Part shown: piece after piece, positions 16,271 through 23,756 of the stretch
How the letters are laid out: every line of letters starts with the position of its first letter
Numbering within the stretch: position 1 is the stretch's first letter
Source: CAWEZN01 sp964498015
GTDB taxonomy: Bacteria > Zixibacteria > MSB-5A5 > GN15 > PGXB01
Length of the DNA stretch: 35,451 nt
Assembly (NCBI GenBank): GCA_964498015.1
Contig: CAZCFT010000016.1
Span: 1-35,451, forward strand
Direction: 5' to 3'
Notes under the pieces: model-generated
Seen by the model: the letters and a program-made list of their open reading frames with translations, nothing else
What the model was told of the DNA's origin: nothing
Databases searched by the model: none
Position numbers and translations under genes: made by a program

Positions 16271-19200
16271 ATGCGCATCGGGGATTATAGATTCTTCCTT
16301 GAAGGGCTTTTGAAAAAGTGTATGTTATTGGAGAATATTCCATTCATGTTCACCACAGTACACCCAGGCGTCATTCCCGCGAAAGCGGGAACCCAGAAGA
16401 TAACAACTGACTTGCACCTACGAGCCACTTTCTGGTCCCCCGATCAAGTCGCGAATGGCAATTTGGGATCGCTTTCTCCATTATCAAATGCTTCACGTCC
16501 AACAGGGCTTTTTCAACAAACCATAAGAGCGGGAGCATATCTATTATTGGCGATCCTTTCAATCTTTATCATTCCCAATTTTGCCATCAGCGCCGGTCCG
16601 GGATCAACATCCCAATCAATTGACCTTTTCATTCCAAAAAGTGTCAATGAAGCCGGCAATATCTTGCGTGTGGAAATTGGGAGCTCAAGTTTTCAGGATC
16701 TAAAAAATGGCCCGGTAATGAGAACGATCGCCATCCCACTCTCCAAAACAGAGAAAGTATCTCTCGAATTGAAAAGATTTGATGTAATAGCTCCCGATAC
16801 AAAATTCCTGCTTGGCCGTCAGGGTGGAGATATCGAAGTCGACGCGCCCGAGTTTGTCGCTTTTCGGGGCGAGATATCTGGTAAACCCGGCTCGCATGCC
16901 TTTATCGCCATGGGCGGTAATGGGATGGTAAATGGATATATTACGCTACCCAGCGGCGAAACCTATTATATAGCCAAGACTCCGCAAGAGGATGCTAAAG
17001 GATGGAACGGCGAAGCGGTCATACATAATCAGGCTGGTAGCATAGATCTGCCGGACGGCGTCAGCATTTGCGGCGTGGAACCTCCCACGGACTCCGTTTT
17101 CAAGCCGCTTGAAAAGGCCCCAATCGGACTGAAAGGCGGCCCTCGCCTGGCGTACATGGCTATTGATGCCGACCATTTCTTATACAACATGTTCGGAAAT
17201 GTTGGTCTGGTTCAAACATATATTCTTACAATGGTCGCCGAGGTCAGCGATATTTATACCCGCGACGTCAACATGAAATTGTTGGTCAAATTTCTTCGGG
17301 TCTGGGATGCCGGCGGCGAACCATTCGGCGCCGATGATCTCAGTGGATTCAGCAACTACTGGTACTACAACCAGGACCCGTCGCCCTATAATTATATCAA
17401 CATGTGCAGCGGACGTCGCGATTTGAGTTATGGCGGCATCGCCTTTGTAGGCGGAACTTGTAGCGGCTACGCTACCTACTGTATCACCGCATTTCTCAAT
17501 GGCAGTTTCCCCCACCCTTTCGGGACGCCGAATATCGGTACTTGGGATGTAGAAGTCCTCGCCCATGAAATGGGACATAACAGCGGTACATGGCACACGC
17601 ATGATTCCTATCAATATGAGCCTACCATCGACGATTGCGGCAATGGGATACCTTCACGCGGCACGATAATGAGTTATTGCCATATTTTCGCGGGATATCA
17701 GGCCAATATCGATCTCTTTATGCACCGTCGCGTCGAGGCGAATATAGAGAGTGATTTTAACTCTGGAGGATGTTTTGATTATGACTGCAACGGGAATAAT
17801 ATTGCCGACGACCTTGATATCAGCTCCGGATTCAGCCAGGATATAAACGGCGACGGCATCCCCGACGAATGCCAGGACTGCAACGGCAATGCCATTCTTG
17901 ATCCCATCGAAATCGCAGGCGGCCTGCCTGACATCGATTATAACGGAATTCCCGACATTTGCGAAAGCGATTGCAATGGGAATAGCCTTCCCGACCGCTA
18001 TGAAACGCGCCTGGGACTCGCTCCCGATTTGAATGGGAATGATATTCCCGATATCTGCGACCCGGATTGCAATGCAAATGGTCAGCCTGATTTCTATGAA
18101 ATCTCCCAAAACTGGGTCGCCGACTACGATCGCAATAATATCCCCGATGAATGCCAGGATTGCGATGCCAATGGCATCAGCGACTGGATCGATCTCGACA
18201 AACAATACGCTCTCTATGTGGCCGATCAGGTCAATTTAGTTCGCGAGTTTCATGGCGCCAGCGGATATCCGATTACAAACTATGGCACAGGTACCCTGAA
18301 TAATCCCGCCGATGCCATATTCGGCTCGGACAGAATGCTCTATATCGCCAACTTTTCAAGCAACAATATCATAAAATTCGATCCCATGACCGGATCCATG
18401 TCAGTCTTTGTACCCGTGGGAACCGGCGGGCTCTCCCTCCCCTCCTCGCTTGTCTTTGGGCCGAATGGAAATCTCTTTGTCGCCAGCAATTGGACGCACA
18501 GTGTCATCCAATATAATGGCTCCATCGGAGCTCTAATAGGTACATTCGTCCTCTCTGGTACAGGCGGATTGGTTGAGCCCTATGGTTTAACCTTCGGCCC
18601 GAATGGAAACCTGTTTCTCACCAGCTCCAACAATTCCGTCATTGAGTACGATGGAACCTCAGGCGCCTTTGTTCACGTTTTTGTTTCTGCCGGAAGCGGG
18701 GGGCTTCTCAACCCGCGCGGCCTTCTCTTCAAACAGGACGGCAACCTTCTTGTGGCAAGCAATGGAAACAGCCGGGTTATTGAGTATAATGGAACGACCG
18801 GCGCTTATGTCGGCGACTTCGGCGATTATGCCGCTTCTGAACCATGGGGACTCCGGATCGGCCCCAACGGAAATATTTTTGTATCCGAAAATAATTGGCC
18901 TGACAATGTCCCCCGCATTTTCGAATATTTCCCCTCCGGACGCCAATACATGCGCTTCGTGAGAGGCGCCAATAGCGGAATGATACATCCGACCGGATTT
19001 GATTTCATGCCGATCAGCCCGAAGGACTGCAACCGTAATGGCATTCTCGACGCCTGCGATCTTGGCTCAGGCTATTCCTACGACAACAACAGCAACGGCA
19101 TCCCGGACGAATGTGAAACCGCAGATACCGATGGCGACGGAATCGTCGACGGCGTCGATAACTGCCCCACAGTCCCCAATAAGTATCAGACGGACACCGA

Positions 19201-19777
19201 TCAAGACGGTGACGGGGATGCGTGCGATAACTGCCCTTATGTCAGTAATTCCGGCCAAACCGATATTGATAGCGATGGTTTGGGTGACGCCTGTGATAAT
19301 TGCAACACAATCGCCAACCCCTTACAGACCGATACCGATGCCGACTTGATCGGTGATGCCTGCGACAACTGTCCGACAATGCACAACCCCGATCAGAAAG
19401 ATAATGACGCTGATGGCATCGGCGATCTCTGCGATAATTGCCCCAATACGAGTAATCCTAATCAATCTGATGTTGATAGCGATGGTGTCGGCGACCTTTG
19501 CGACAATTGCCCCGCTAAACCGAATCCCGATCAGGCCGACTCGAATAATAATAACATTGGTGATGTTTGTGATTGGACCTGCGGCGATGCCAACAGCAGT
19601 GGAATCATCAATGCGTTGGACATTACATTCTTAATTAATTATCTCTATAAGCATGGTCCCGCGCCCAACCCCTTAGAGGCCGCTGATGTCAATAATTCTG
19701 GAACTATAAATGCACTTGACGTCACCTATATGATAAACTTCTTGTACAAATATGGCTCGGCGCCGAATTGCCCATGA
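16271..19777 (+). CDS. Secreted metzincin zinc metallopeptidase with beta-propeller, Tsp3 repeats and dockerin; signal region interrupted by a repeat
   Basis: A 1168-residue protein. Residues 12-84 are encoded by a MITE-like repeat (see 16304-16522); the hydrophobic signal core follows at 88-108. The peptidase domain (about 290-495) has the zinc motif HEMGHNSGTWH at 432-442, that is HExxHxxGxxH, and the Met-turn TIMSYC with Met467, as in M12B/reprolysin-like metzincins. Calcium-binding repeats of the type DCNGN-x-IPD (504-640) follow, then an NHL-like beta-propeller (647-906) with recurring FGPNGNLFVAS blades, Tsp3 repeats (950-1098) and a dockerin-like pair (1103-1168). It is probably an extracellular protease with a long calcium-stabilised stalk. 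Substrate unknown. Whether export still works with the longer N terminus is an open question. Confidence 0.87.
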   Translation: MRIGDYRFFLEGLLKKCMLLENIPFMFTTVHPGVIPAKAGTQKITTDLHLRATFWSPDQVANGNLGSLSPLSNASRPTGLFQQTIRAGAYLLLAILSIFIIPNFAISAGPGSTSQSIDLFIPKSVNEAGNILRVEIGSSSFQDLKNGPVMRTIAIPLSKTEKVSLELKRFDVIAPDTKFLLGRQGGDIEVDAPEFVAFRGEISGKPGSHAFIAMGGNGMVNGYITLPSGETYYIAKTPQEDAKGWNGEAVIHNQAGSIDLPDGVSICGVEPPTDSVFKPLEKAPIGLKGGPRLAYMAIDADHFLYNMFGNVGLVQTYILTMVAEVSDIYTRDVNMKLLVKFLRVWDAGGEPFGADDLSGFSNYWYYNQDPSPYNYINMCSGRRDLSYGGIAFVGGTCSGYATYCITAFLNGSFPHPFGTPNIGTWDVEVLAHEMGHNSGTWHTHDSYQYEPTIDDCGNGIPSRGTIMSYCHIFAGYQANIDLFMHRRVEANIESDFNSGGCFDYDCNGNNIADDLDISSGFSQDINGDGIPDECQDCNGNAILDPIEIAGGLPDIDYNGIPDICESDCNGNSLPDRYETRLGLAPDLNGNDIPDICDPDCNANGQPDFYEISQNWVADYDRNNIPDECQDCDANGISDWIDLDKQYALYVADQVNLVREFHGASGYPITNYGTGTLNNPADAIFGSDRMLYIANFSSNNIIKFDPMTGSMSVFVPVGTGGLSLPSSLVFGPNGNLFVASNWTHSVIQYNGSIGALIGTFVLSGTGGLVEPYGLTFGPNGNLFLTSSNNSVIEYDGTSGAFVHVFVSAGSGGLLNPRGLLFKQDGNLLVASNGNSRVIEYNGTTGAYVGDFGDYAASEPWGLRIGPNGNIFVSENNWPDNVPRIFEYFPSGRQYMRFVRGANSGMIHPTGFDFMPISPKDCNRNGILDACDLGSGYSYDNNSNGIPDECETADTDGDGIVDGVDNCPTVPNKYQTDTDQDGDGDACDNCPYVSNSGQTDIDSDGLGDACDNCNTIANPLQTDTDADLIGDACDNCPTMHNPDQKDNDADGIGDLCDNCPNTSNPNQSDVDSDGVGDLCDNCPAKPNPDQADSNNNNIGDVCDWTCGDANSSGIINALDITFLINYLYKHGPAPNPLEAADVNNSGTINALDVTYMINFLYKYGSAPNCP
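16304..16522 (+). mobile_element. MITE-like/REP-composite insertion inside the signal-peptide region, 219 bp, in frame
   Basis: The ends are imperfect inverted repeats sharing TTGAAAAAG: left GGGCTTTTGAAAAAG at 16304, right CTTTTTCAACAAACC ending at 16522. Inside are a palindrome TTCCCGC-GAAA-GCGGGAA (16374-16391), within the widespread GTCATTCCCGCGAAAGCGGG-type repeat, and a degenerate partner CCCCGATCAAGTCG (16437-16450). The translated stretch VIPAKAGTQ is a well-known product of this repeat being read through. With the ends placed here the length is exactly 73 codons, and removing it leaves an 11-residue N terminus joined to a classical hydrophobic signal sequence. A related degraded copy lies at 21558-21667 in the opposite orientation. 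No transposase is encoded. Confidence 0.65.
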
Positions 19778-19805
19778 GCCGCGTATCTTAATTTCTATTT
19801 CTTGC

Positions 19806-19836
19806 GGGGAGAGAAATCCAAACTCTCCCCATTTTT
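19806..19836 (+). terminator. Intrinsic terminator after the metzincin gene
   Basis: A perfect 8-bp stem GGGGAGAG (19806-19813) and CTCTCCCC (19823-19830) with a 9-base loop is followed by ATTTTT. It lies 28 bases after the metzincin stop. Confidence 0.85.
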
Positions 19837-19853
19837 CTATCTTCTCTATTTGA

Positions 19854-19883
19854 TTGACAACTCCAAAAATACCCTCATATTCC
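19854..19883 (+). promoter_or_regulatory. Putative promoter of the GT22 gene, possibly giving a leaderless mRNA
   Basis: TTGACA (19854-19859) is followed after 18 bases by TATTCC (19878-19883). Transcription would then start at or within a base or two of the ATG at 19891, and no ribosome binding site precedes that ATG. The -10 element is weak. Confidence 0.35.
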
Positions 19884-19890
19884 CTGTCAA

Positions 19891-21465
19891 ATGAATCCAG
19901 CCCGCAAATATCCATTCCTGACTTGTCTGATTGTCGCGCTCCTTCTTCGCCTTATCGCCGTCCTTTTTTCAAGAGGATTCATGGCCTCCGATGATTATTT
20001 CGAGACTGTCAAAATCGCCTATCAAGGAGTGCAATCAGGATTGACCAACGCGCAAGGCCTTCTGCAGTGGAATACGGTGCAATCCACAAATATCGGCCGC
20101 TCGCCCCTCTATGTTCTTTTCCTTTATTCTATCATGGGAGTACAGAATTTGGCCGGCATCGCCAATCTTGACTCGATGATGTACCTTATCCGCTCCATTC
20201 ATGCCCTGCTCTCATTATTGACAATCTGGTTCGGTTATAGATATATTTTTGAATCGACTCGGGATAAGGATTATGCCCTGCTGGGCGGCCTTATTCTCGG
20301 CGCCCATTTCCTTGCCCCTTATCTGGCTGTCCGAAATTTGATCGAACAGGTATCGGCGGATCTTTTTGTGCCCGCAATCTTTCTCGCCTATAAAGGCGTC
20401 CGCGATCAAAGAGCGCAGTATCTAATCTTGGCCGGAATTCTTTCGGGTGTCAGCTGGATGATACGATTCAATATGGCTTTGGCGATATTGCCGATTCCTT
20501 TCGCCACTTGGTATTTGACTCGCAACCTGAGACCTGCTTTATATTATAGCGCTGGTCTCCTGATTATTATATTATTCAGCGGCTCCCTCGATATGATATA
20601 TCTGGGGCATTTCGGACAATCCAGCCTGAACATCCTGCGAAGTTTCCTTTTTTCAATTGGGCCGCCCCCGCTTCCACAGCCGCTCTGGTTCTTTTTTCTG
20701 CTGACACTTGGCGCCTTTGTGCCGCCTTTTTCCTTCTATTTTGTATTTTGCTTTTTTCAAAAAGATATTTTGAAAGAGCATTTGATTTTGTTTTCTGCCG
20801 CGTTATCTTTTTTTCTGGCGCATACTCTAATTTCCCATAAGGAAGAACGATTCATCATCCCGATTTTTCCCTTGCTGGTCATTATGGGGACGATTGGCCT
20901 AAGATCATTTTTCATGAACAAATCATTATCCCCATGGAATCGAAAATTTTTCAAAGCCTCGGCAATCTGGGCGGCTTTTATCTGTGCCGTCCTTCTTCCG
21001 ATTTTTACGACCAATTATGGCCATAAAAGTTTAGTGGAGACATTCGTCTATCTTGGCAAACAAAACATTAATCGCCCCATCCTGATTGATTCCACCGAGA
21101 GGTTGCGTCTCTTCCCGTATGAATATGCCGGCCTGAAACGCGCCGATTTCATAGAATTCCGTTCCTGGGATTCGCTCGGCGTGATCGGTGAAACCAATCC
21201 CGCCTTTGACAGCATAAATTATGTTATCATTTTTGAAGAGAATTCCCTTCAGCGGCATCTCGACTCCCTTGAAAGATACTTGGGTAAACTTCACCTGGTC
21301 TTCAAATCAGAGCCATCCCTTATTGATAAAACCCTGCACCGATTGAATCCCTTGCATAACCATACCAATCAGGCCTGTATCTTCCGCCGCCAACCTCTTT
21401 CCCAAATTCTCCCGCCCGACGCTCATCGTTGTGCATGGCTCGCCGCGGCGAGTCCCCATCTGTAA
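19891..21465 (+). CDS. GT22 (Alg9/PIG-B-like) multi-spanning membrane glycosyltransferase
   Basis: A 524-residue integral membrane protein with about ten hydrophobic segments. It is assigned to the GT-C superfamily: an acidic pair SDDYFE (Asp34, Asp35) lies in the first extracytoplasmic loop, where the catalytic Asp is found, and SHKEERFIIPIFPLL (HKEERF at 316-321) is the signature of family GT22, mostly known from eukaryotic Alg9/Alg12/PIG-B mannosyltransferases. It probably transfers a sugar from a polyprenyl-phosphate donor to a cell-envelope glycan; donor and acceptor are unknown. The last 20 or so residues are encoded by palindromic repeat DNA (21438-21465) and may be an acquired tail. 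It follows a terminator and seems to be transcribed alone. Confidence 0.8.
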   Translation: MNPARKYPFLTCLIVALLLRLIAVLFSRGFMASDDYFETVKIAYQGVQSGLTNAQGLLQWNTVQSTNIGRSPLYVLFLYSIMGVQNLAGIANLDSMMYLIRSIHALLSLLTIWFGYRYIFESTRDKDYALLGGLILGAHFLAPYLAVRNLIEQVSADLFVPAIFLAYKGVRDQRAQYLILAGILSGVSWMIRFNMALAILPIPFATWYLTRNLRPALYYSAGLLIIILFSGSLDMIYLGHFGQSSLNILRSFLFSIGPPPLPQPLWFFFLLTLGAFVPPFSFYFVFCFFQKDILKEHLILFSAALSFFLAHTLISHKEERFIIPIFPLLVIMGTIGLRSFFMNKSLSPWNRKFFKASAIWAAFICAVLLPIFTTNYGHKSLVETFVYLGKQNINRPILIDSTERLRLFPYEYAGLKRADFIEFRSWDSLGVIGETNPAFDSINYVIIFEENSLQRHLDSLERYLGKLHLVFKSEPSLIDKTLHRLNPLHNHTNQACIFRRQPLSQILPPDAHRCAWLAAASPHL

Positions 21466-21537
21466 ATGTGGGCGGCAGATGTCCACATCTGCCCCAATCC
21501 TCGCTTTCATGCGCCGTCAGGAACCCTTTCCTGACGG
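21438..21537. repeat. Cluster of three perfect palindromes
   Basis: CTCGCCGCGGCGAG (21439-21452) is a 14-bp palindrome overlapping the end of the GT22 gene. GGCAGATGT/ACATCTGCC (21474-21493) is a 9-bp stem with a two-base spacer. CCGTCAGGAA/TTCCTGACGG (21514-21537) is a 10-bp stem with a four-base loop. No T-tract follows any of them, so they look like dispersed intergenic repeats rather than a terminator. Confidence 0.7.
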
Positions 21538-21557
21538 ACATTGATACCCCATCCGAC

Positions 21558-21667
21558 GGGCTTGTTGAAAAACCTCTATAAATGGCATGATGTATTCTCT
21601 TTGGCAATGTGGCACAGGAATTGTCTTGCTGGACTTGATCCAGTATCCAGAAAGCCTTGTAGGCCAG
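21558..21667 (-). repeat. Degraded second copy of the MITE-like repeat
   Basis: Read on the + strand it begins GGCTTGTTGAAAAACC and, 59 bases after the A-run, has GACTTGATC, then CCAGAAAG and TTGTAGG. The reverse complement of the element at 16304-16522 has GGTTTGTTGAAAAAGCC, 58 bases, GACTTGATC, CCAGAAAG and TCGTAGG. Order and spacing agree; the far half seems lost. The rest of the 391-base spacer 21466-21856 holds the palindromes listed separately and no gene that I can support. Confidence 0.5.
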
Positions 21668-21808
21668 GCTCTGAATCCCATCTCCCAGTCGGGTGAACAC
21701 CCTGACATTTTATATTGCAAATCCTTATAATAAAGGCTATTATTCCCATGATTGGGGAGTGTATGGAATTCGAATTTAAGCAGTGAATTTGGAGAATAAA
21801 ATAATACT

Positions 21809-21831
21809 GTCGAAACCACCGGCGTTTCGAC
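21809..21831 (+). promoter_or_regulatory. Perfect hairpin in the leader of the lipoprotein gene
   Basis: GTCGAAAC (21809-21816) and GTTTCGAC (21824-21831) form a perfect 8-bp stem with a 7-base loop. It lies 13 bases before the ribosome binding site AAGGAGG (21845-21851). It is not followed by T residues. Role unknown. Confidence 0.4.
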
Positions 21832-21856
21832 CTATTGGAACGAAAAGGAGGAATCA

Positions 21857-22279
21857 ATGACACTGAAGGATAATCTGTTCCTCGGAGTTGTGGTGCTCCT
21901 TGGGTTTGGCCTAATTCTTAGCGCCTGTGTTAGTACTCAAGCGATTTATCTCGGCGCACCCGAGGAGCGCACCCCTGTGCCAGCTGATTCCGTACGTATC
22001 TATACTAGCGAATCAGAACTTGACACACTCGAATATGAGCGTGTAGCGATGATCGAAGCGACTGGCTCGGGCGAATGGACTTCGCAGACTGGCATGTATG
22101 ATGCCATGCGAAAAAAGGCTGCATCTCTGGGATGTAATGGGGTTATACTTCCACAAATCAACGAGCCTGGCGCGGGCGCCAAGATTGCAGGAGCAATTTT
22201 CGGAACAGGAACCCAGCGCAAGGGAAACGCAATTGCGATTCGAGTGATTGGGAAAAAGAAGATACAGCCCTCGCAATAG
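21857..22279 (+). CDS. Putative lipoprotein of unknown function
   Basis: A 140-residue protein beginning with a hydrophobic signal and a lipobox LSAC, so lipidation is predicted at Cys24 and the mature part would be membrane-anchored in the envelope. An excellent ribosome binding site (AAGGAGG) lies upstream. The mature part has a region EYERVAMIEATGSGEWTSQTGMYDAMRKK (seen at about 59-87) and SLGCNGVILPQ, a pattern shared by small lipoproteins in which a helix is followed by a conserved A/C-x-G-A/V-x-x-V strand. I cannot name the family. It lies between two repeat-rich spacers and has no operon partner; repeat R1 begins 12 bases after its stop. Confidence 0.75.
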   Translation: MTLKDNLFLGVVVLLGFGLILSACVSTQAIYLGAPEERTPVPADSVRIYTSESELDTLEYERVAMIEATGSGEWTSQTGMYDAMRKKAASLGCNGVILPQINEPGAGAKIAGAIFGTGTQRKGNAIAIRVIGKKKIQPSQ

Positions 22280-22291
22280 CCACGCAAGCCC

Positions 22292-22365
22292 GTAACCCGC
22301 CACGCGGGTACCCCATCCAGAGCGAAGCACCGCATGGTTTTTTCATCAGTCCCGCAATGTATGAT
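22292..22365 (+). repeat. Dispersed repeat, copy R1
   Basis: It shares with R2 the blocks GTAACCC, GGGTACCCC-A/G-TCCAGAG and TTTTC-A/G-TCAG followed by GCAATG and GAT, in the same orientation. Its left part forms a small hairpin ACCCGC-CAC-GCGGGT. It begins just after the lipoprotein gene. Confidence 0.6.
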
Positions 22366-22382
22366 TAACAAATTTCACGAAG

Positions 22383-22679
22383 TCACCTCTTGGCCTGGCT
22401 ATCGTCCTCGGCAGGCGACGGCTGGGAAGACGGAGGCTCAAATGTGGCATCATTGATTCTATAAGCCTTAAACCCAGAAAAGGCCATAACTAATATAAGC
22501 AAAGAGCAAATAGGGATGGTCACATATTTATTCAACGCAAATACCCCACTAAATGAACTGACAAACAATACAACTGCGCTAATAAGTACCGGACACACTG
22601 TCAAAAGGACTCTAAAATATTTAGATGAGAAACCAATAAAACCCGGAAATCTTGATAATTCTAAGAACATTGTCCCCAT
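22383..22679 (-). CDS. Small membrane protein, hypothetical
   Basis: A 98-residue protein from an ATG at 22679; an ATG at 22670 is equally possible, and the frame extends to a GTG at 22706 inside repeat R2. It has two hydrophobic segments (about 21-48 and 52-72) with a basic FKAYR end, then a polar, proline-rich tail EPPSSQPSPAEDDSQAKR. The composition looks like a real protein rather than a shadow, since no gene lies opposite. No family recognised. It is oriented against its neighbours and flanked by the related repeats R1 and R2, so it may have arrived with them. Confidence 0.5.
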   Translation of the reverse strand: MGTMFLELSRFPGFIGFSSKYFRVLLTVCPVLISAVVLFVSSFSGVFALNKYVTIPICSLLILVMAFSGFKAYRINDATFEPPSSQPSPAEDDSQAKR

Positions 22680-22697
22680 TGACTGTCCCGTAAACCG

Positions 22698-22784
22698 GTA
22701 ACCCACCCTATCGGGGTACCCCGTCCAGAGTCCGCCGGCGGCGGACGCCGGGTGGGTCTTTTCGTCAGGCCTGCAATGCAGGAT
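22698..22784 (+). repeat. Dispersed repeat, copy R2, three-way-junction palindrome
   Basis: It is a longer relative of R1 in direct orientation. ACCCACCC (22701-22708) pairs with GGGTGGGT (22750-22757), enclosing CGGGGTACCCCG (22712-22723) and GTCCGCC-GGC-GGCGGAC (22730-22746). The whole could fold as a closed three-way junction. Confidence 0.6.
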
Positions 22785-22830
22785 CGATGAATTGCTACCC
22801 TATCAAAACTCGCCCCCCCCTTACAGCACC

Positions 22831-22874
22831 TTTTTCCCCTTGCTCCCTCTGGGAGAGGGGTTAGGGGAGAGGGG
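22831..22874. repeat. Pyrimidine/purine-rich intergenic repeat of a widespread kind
   Basis: A C-rich run passes into CCCTCTGGGAGAGGGG and then TTAGGGGAGAGGGG. This kind of sequence recurs between genes in many bacterial genomes. The remaining spacer 22785-23167 is A/T-rich and holds no gene I can support. Confidence 0.45.
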
Positions 22875-23167
22875 CTAATAACTTCTGCACCTCCCCCTGT
22901 ATATATAGAAAAATATAAATATGTTTATAAGCCAAAAAAAACTTTTGGAAAATCCGGCTATTGACGGAATCGCTAATCGCCGCCAAACAAAATCACTACC
23001 AAACCAATAGCGCGAAATATAGAAATGACAAAACAAACCCAAAATCCGCATCTCTTAGGAAAACAGAGTCTTCGCTTTGTGGCCTGGTTTTGACCCGGTC
23101 AGATTAGTCAGTCACAAGGGCTGATCCGGCTTTTGACGGAAATGCCCAATTGAATCCCAAATATCTA

Positions 23168-23195
23168 TTGACAATCCCATCTTTCCGAATAATTT
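23168..23195 (+). promoter_or_regulatory. Putative promoter for the HNH-trpS-scpAB operon
   Basis: TTGACA (23168-23173) is followed after 16 bases by TAATTT (23190-23195). It is upstream of the first gene of the operon and of the leader hairpin at 23205. The -10 box is poor. Confidence 0.35.
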
Positions 23196-23204
23196 TGTCT
23201 AATT

Positions 23205-23225
23205 AAGCGGCTTTTTTTGCCGCTT
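23205..23225 (+). promoter_or_regulatory. Leader hairpin with an all-T loop
   Basis: AAGCGGC (23205-23211), seven T residues, then GCCGCTT (23219-23225) form a perfect 7-bp stem with a T7 loop, ending 15 bases before the HNH start codon. It has no T-run after it, so it is not a standard terminator. Confidence 0.45.
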
Positions 23226-23240
23226 TGAGGTTATTTTGGC

Positions 23241-23756
23241 ATGTCGAATCTTCTAAGTCAAAATGTGCTGGTCTTAAATCAAAATTATGAGCCGCTCTCG
23301 GTCTGCTCAGCCCGGCGGGCGATTGTCTTGCTTTTCTTGGGAAAGGCCGAACTGATTGAAACCTATGACGGCGTGAAGGTTAGGTCAATACTGAAATCCT
23401 ACCCCCTACCCTCTGTCGTCAGACTGGATAGGTTTATCAAGGCGCCTCGCAAGAGAATTCTTCTAACTCGCAAAAATGTTCTGATTCGGGACGGTTACGT
23501 CTGCTGTTATTGCGGCTCAAGCAAAGGTCCGATGACTGTTGATCACATAATCCCTAAAAATCTGGGTGGAACGGACAGTTGGGAAAATCTGGCTTGTGCC
23601 TGTGATAAATGCAACAATAAGAAAAGCGATAAGACACCTCCTCAGGCTGGCATGAATCTTCTACGGAAACCAACCCGGCCCAATCATATCACCTACATTC
23701 AGCGCTTCATTGGCGTCACCGACAGCCGCTGGAAACCATATCTTTTCATGGAGTGA
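23241..23756 (+). CDS. HNH endonuclease-like protein
   Basis: A 171-residue cytoplasmic protein of the widespread HNH family with a structural zinc knuckle. Zinc ligands are Cys88/Cys91 in VCCYCG and Cys121/Cys124 in CDKCN; the HNH core is Asp101-His102 in VDHIIP, Asn116 in WENL and the NNKKSD segment. The N-terminal domain VLVLNQNYEPLSVCSARRAI is typical of this stand-alone chromosomal subfamily, whose role is not established; it is not evidence of a mobile element. It heads an operon with trpS, sharing a GTGA overlap. Confidence 0.87.
   Translation: MSNLLSQNVLVLNQNYEPLSVCSARRAIVLLFLGKAELIETYDGVKVRSILKSYPLPSVVRLDRFIKAPRKRILLTRKNVLIRDGYVCCYCGSSKGPMTVDHIIPKNLGGTDSWENLACACDKCNNKKSDKTPPQAGMNLLRKPTRPNHITYIQRFIGVTDSRWKPYLFME

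Noticed and set aside
19120..19570. A second repeat-rich tract with shadow ORFs
   Set aside because: Again Tsp3 repeats of the metzincin protein.
21474..21537. Palindromes as the terminator of the GT22 gene
   Set aside because: No T-tract follows either stem; they look like dispersed repeats.
22516..22701. Small + strand ORF opposite the membrane protein
   Set aside because: Composition is unremarkable and no ribosome binding site is seen; the - strand frame has clear membrane helices.
23241..23756. HNH gene as part of a group I/II intron or homing element
   Set aside because: No reverse transcriptase, intron structure or interrupted gene; it is in a normal operon and of a common stand-alone type.
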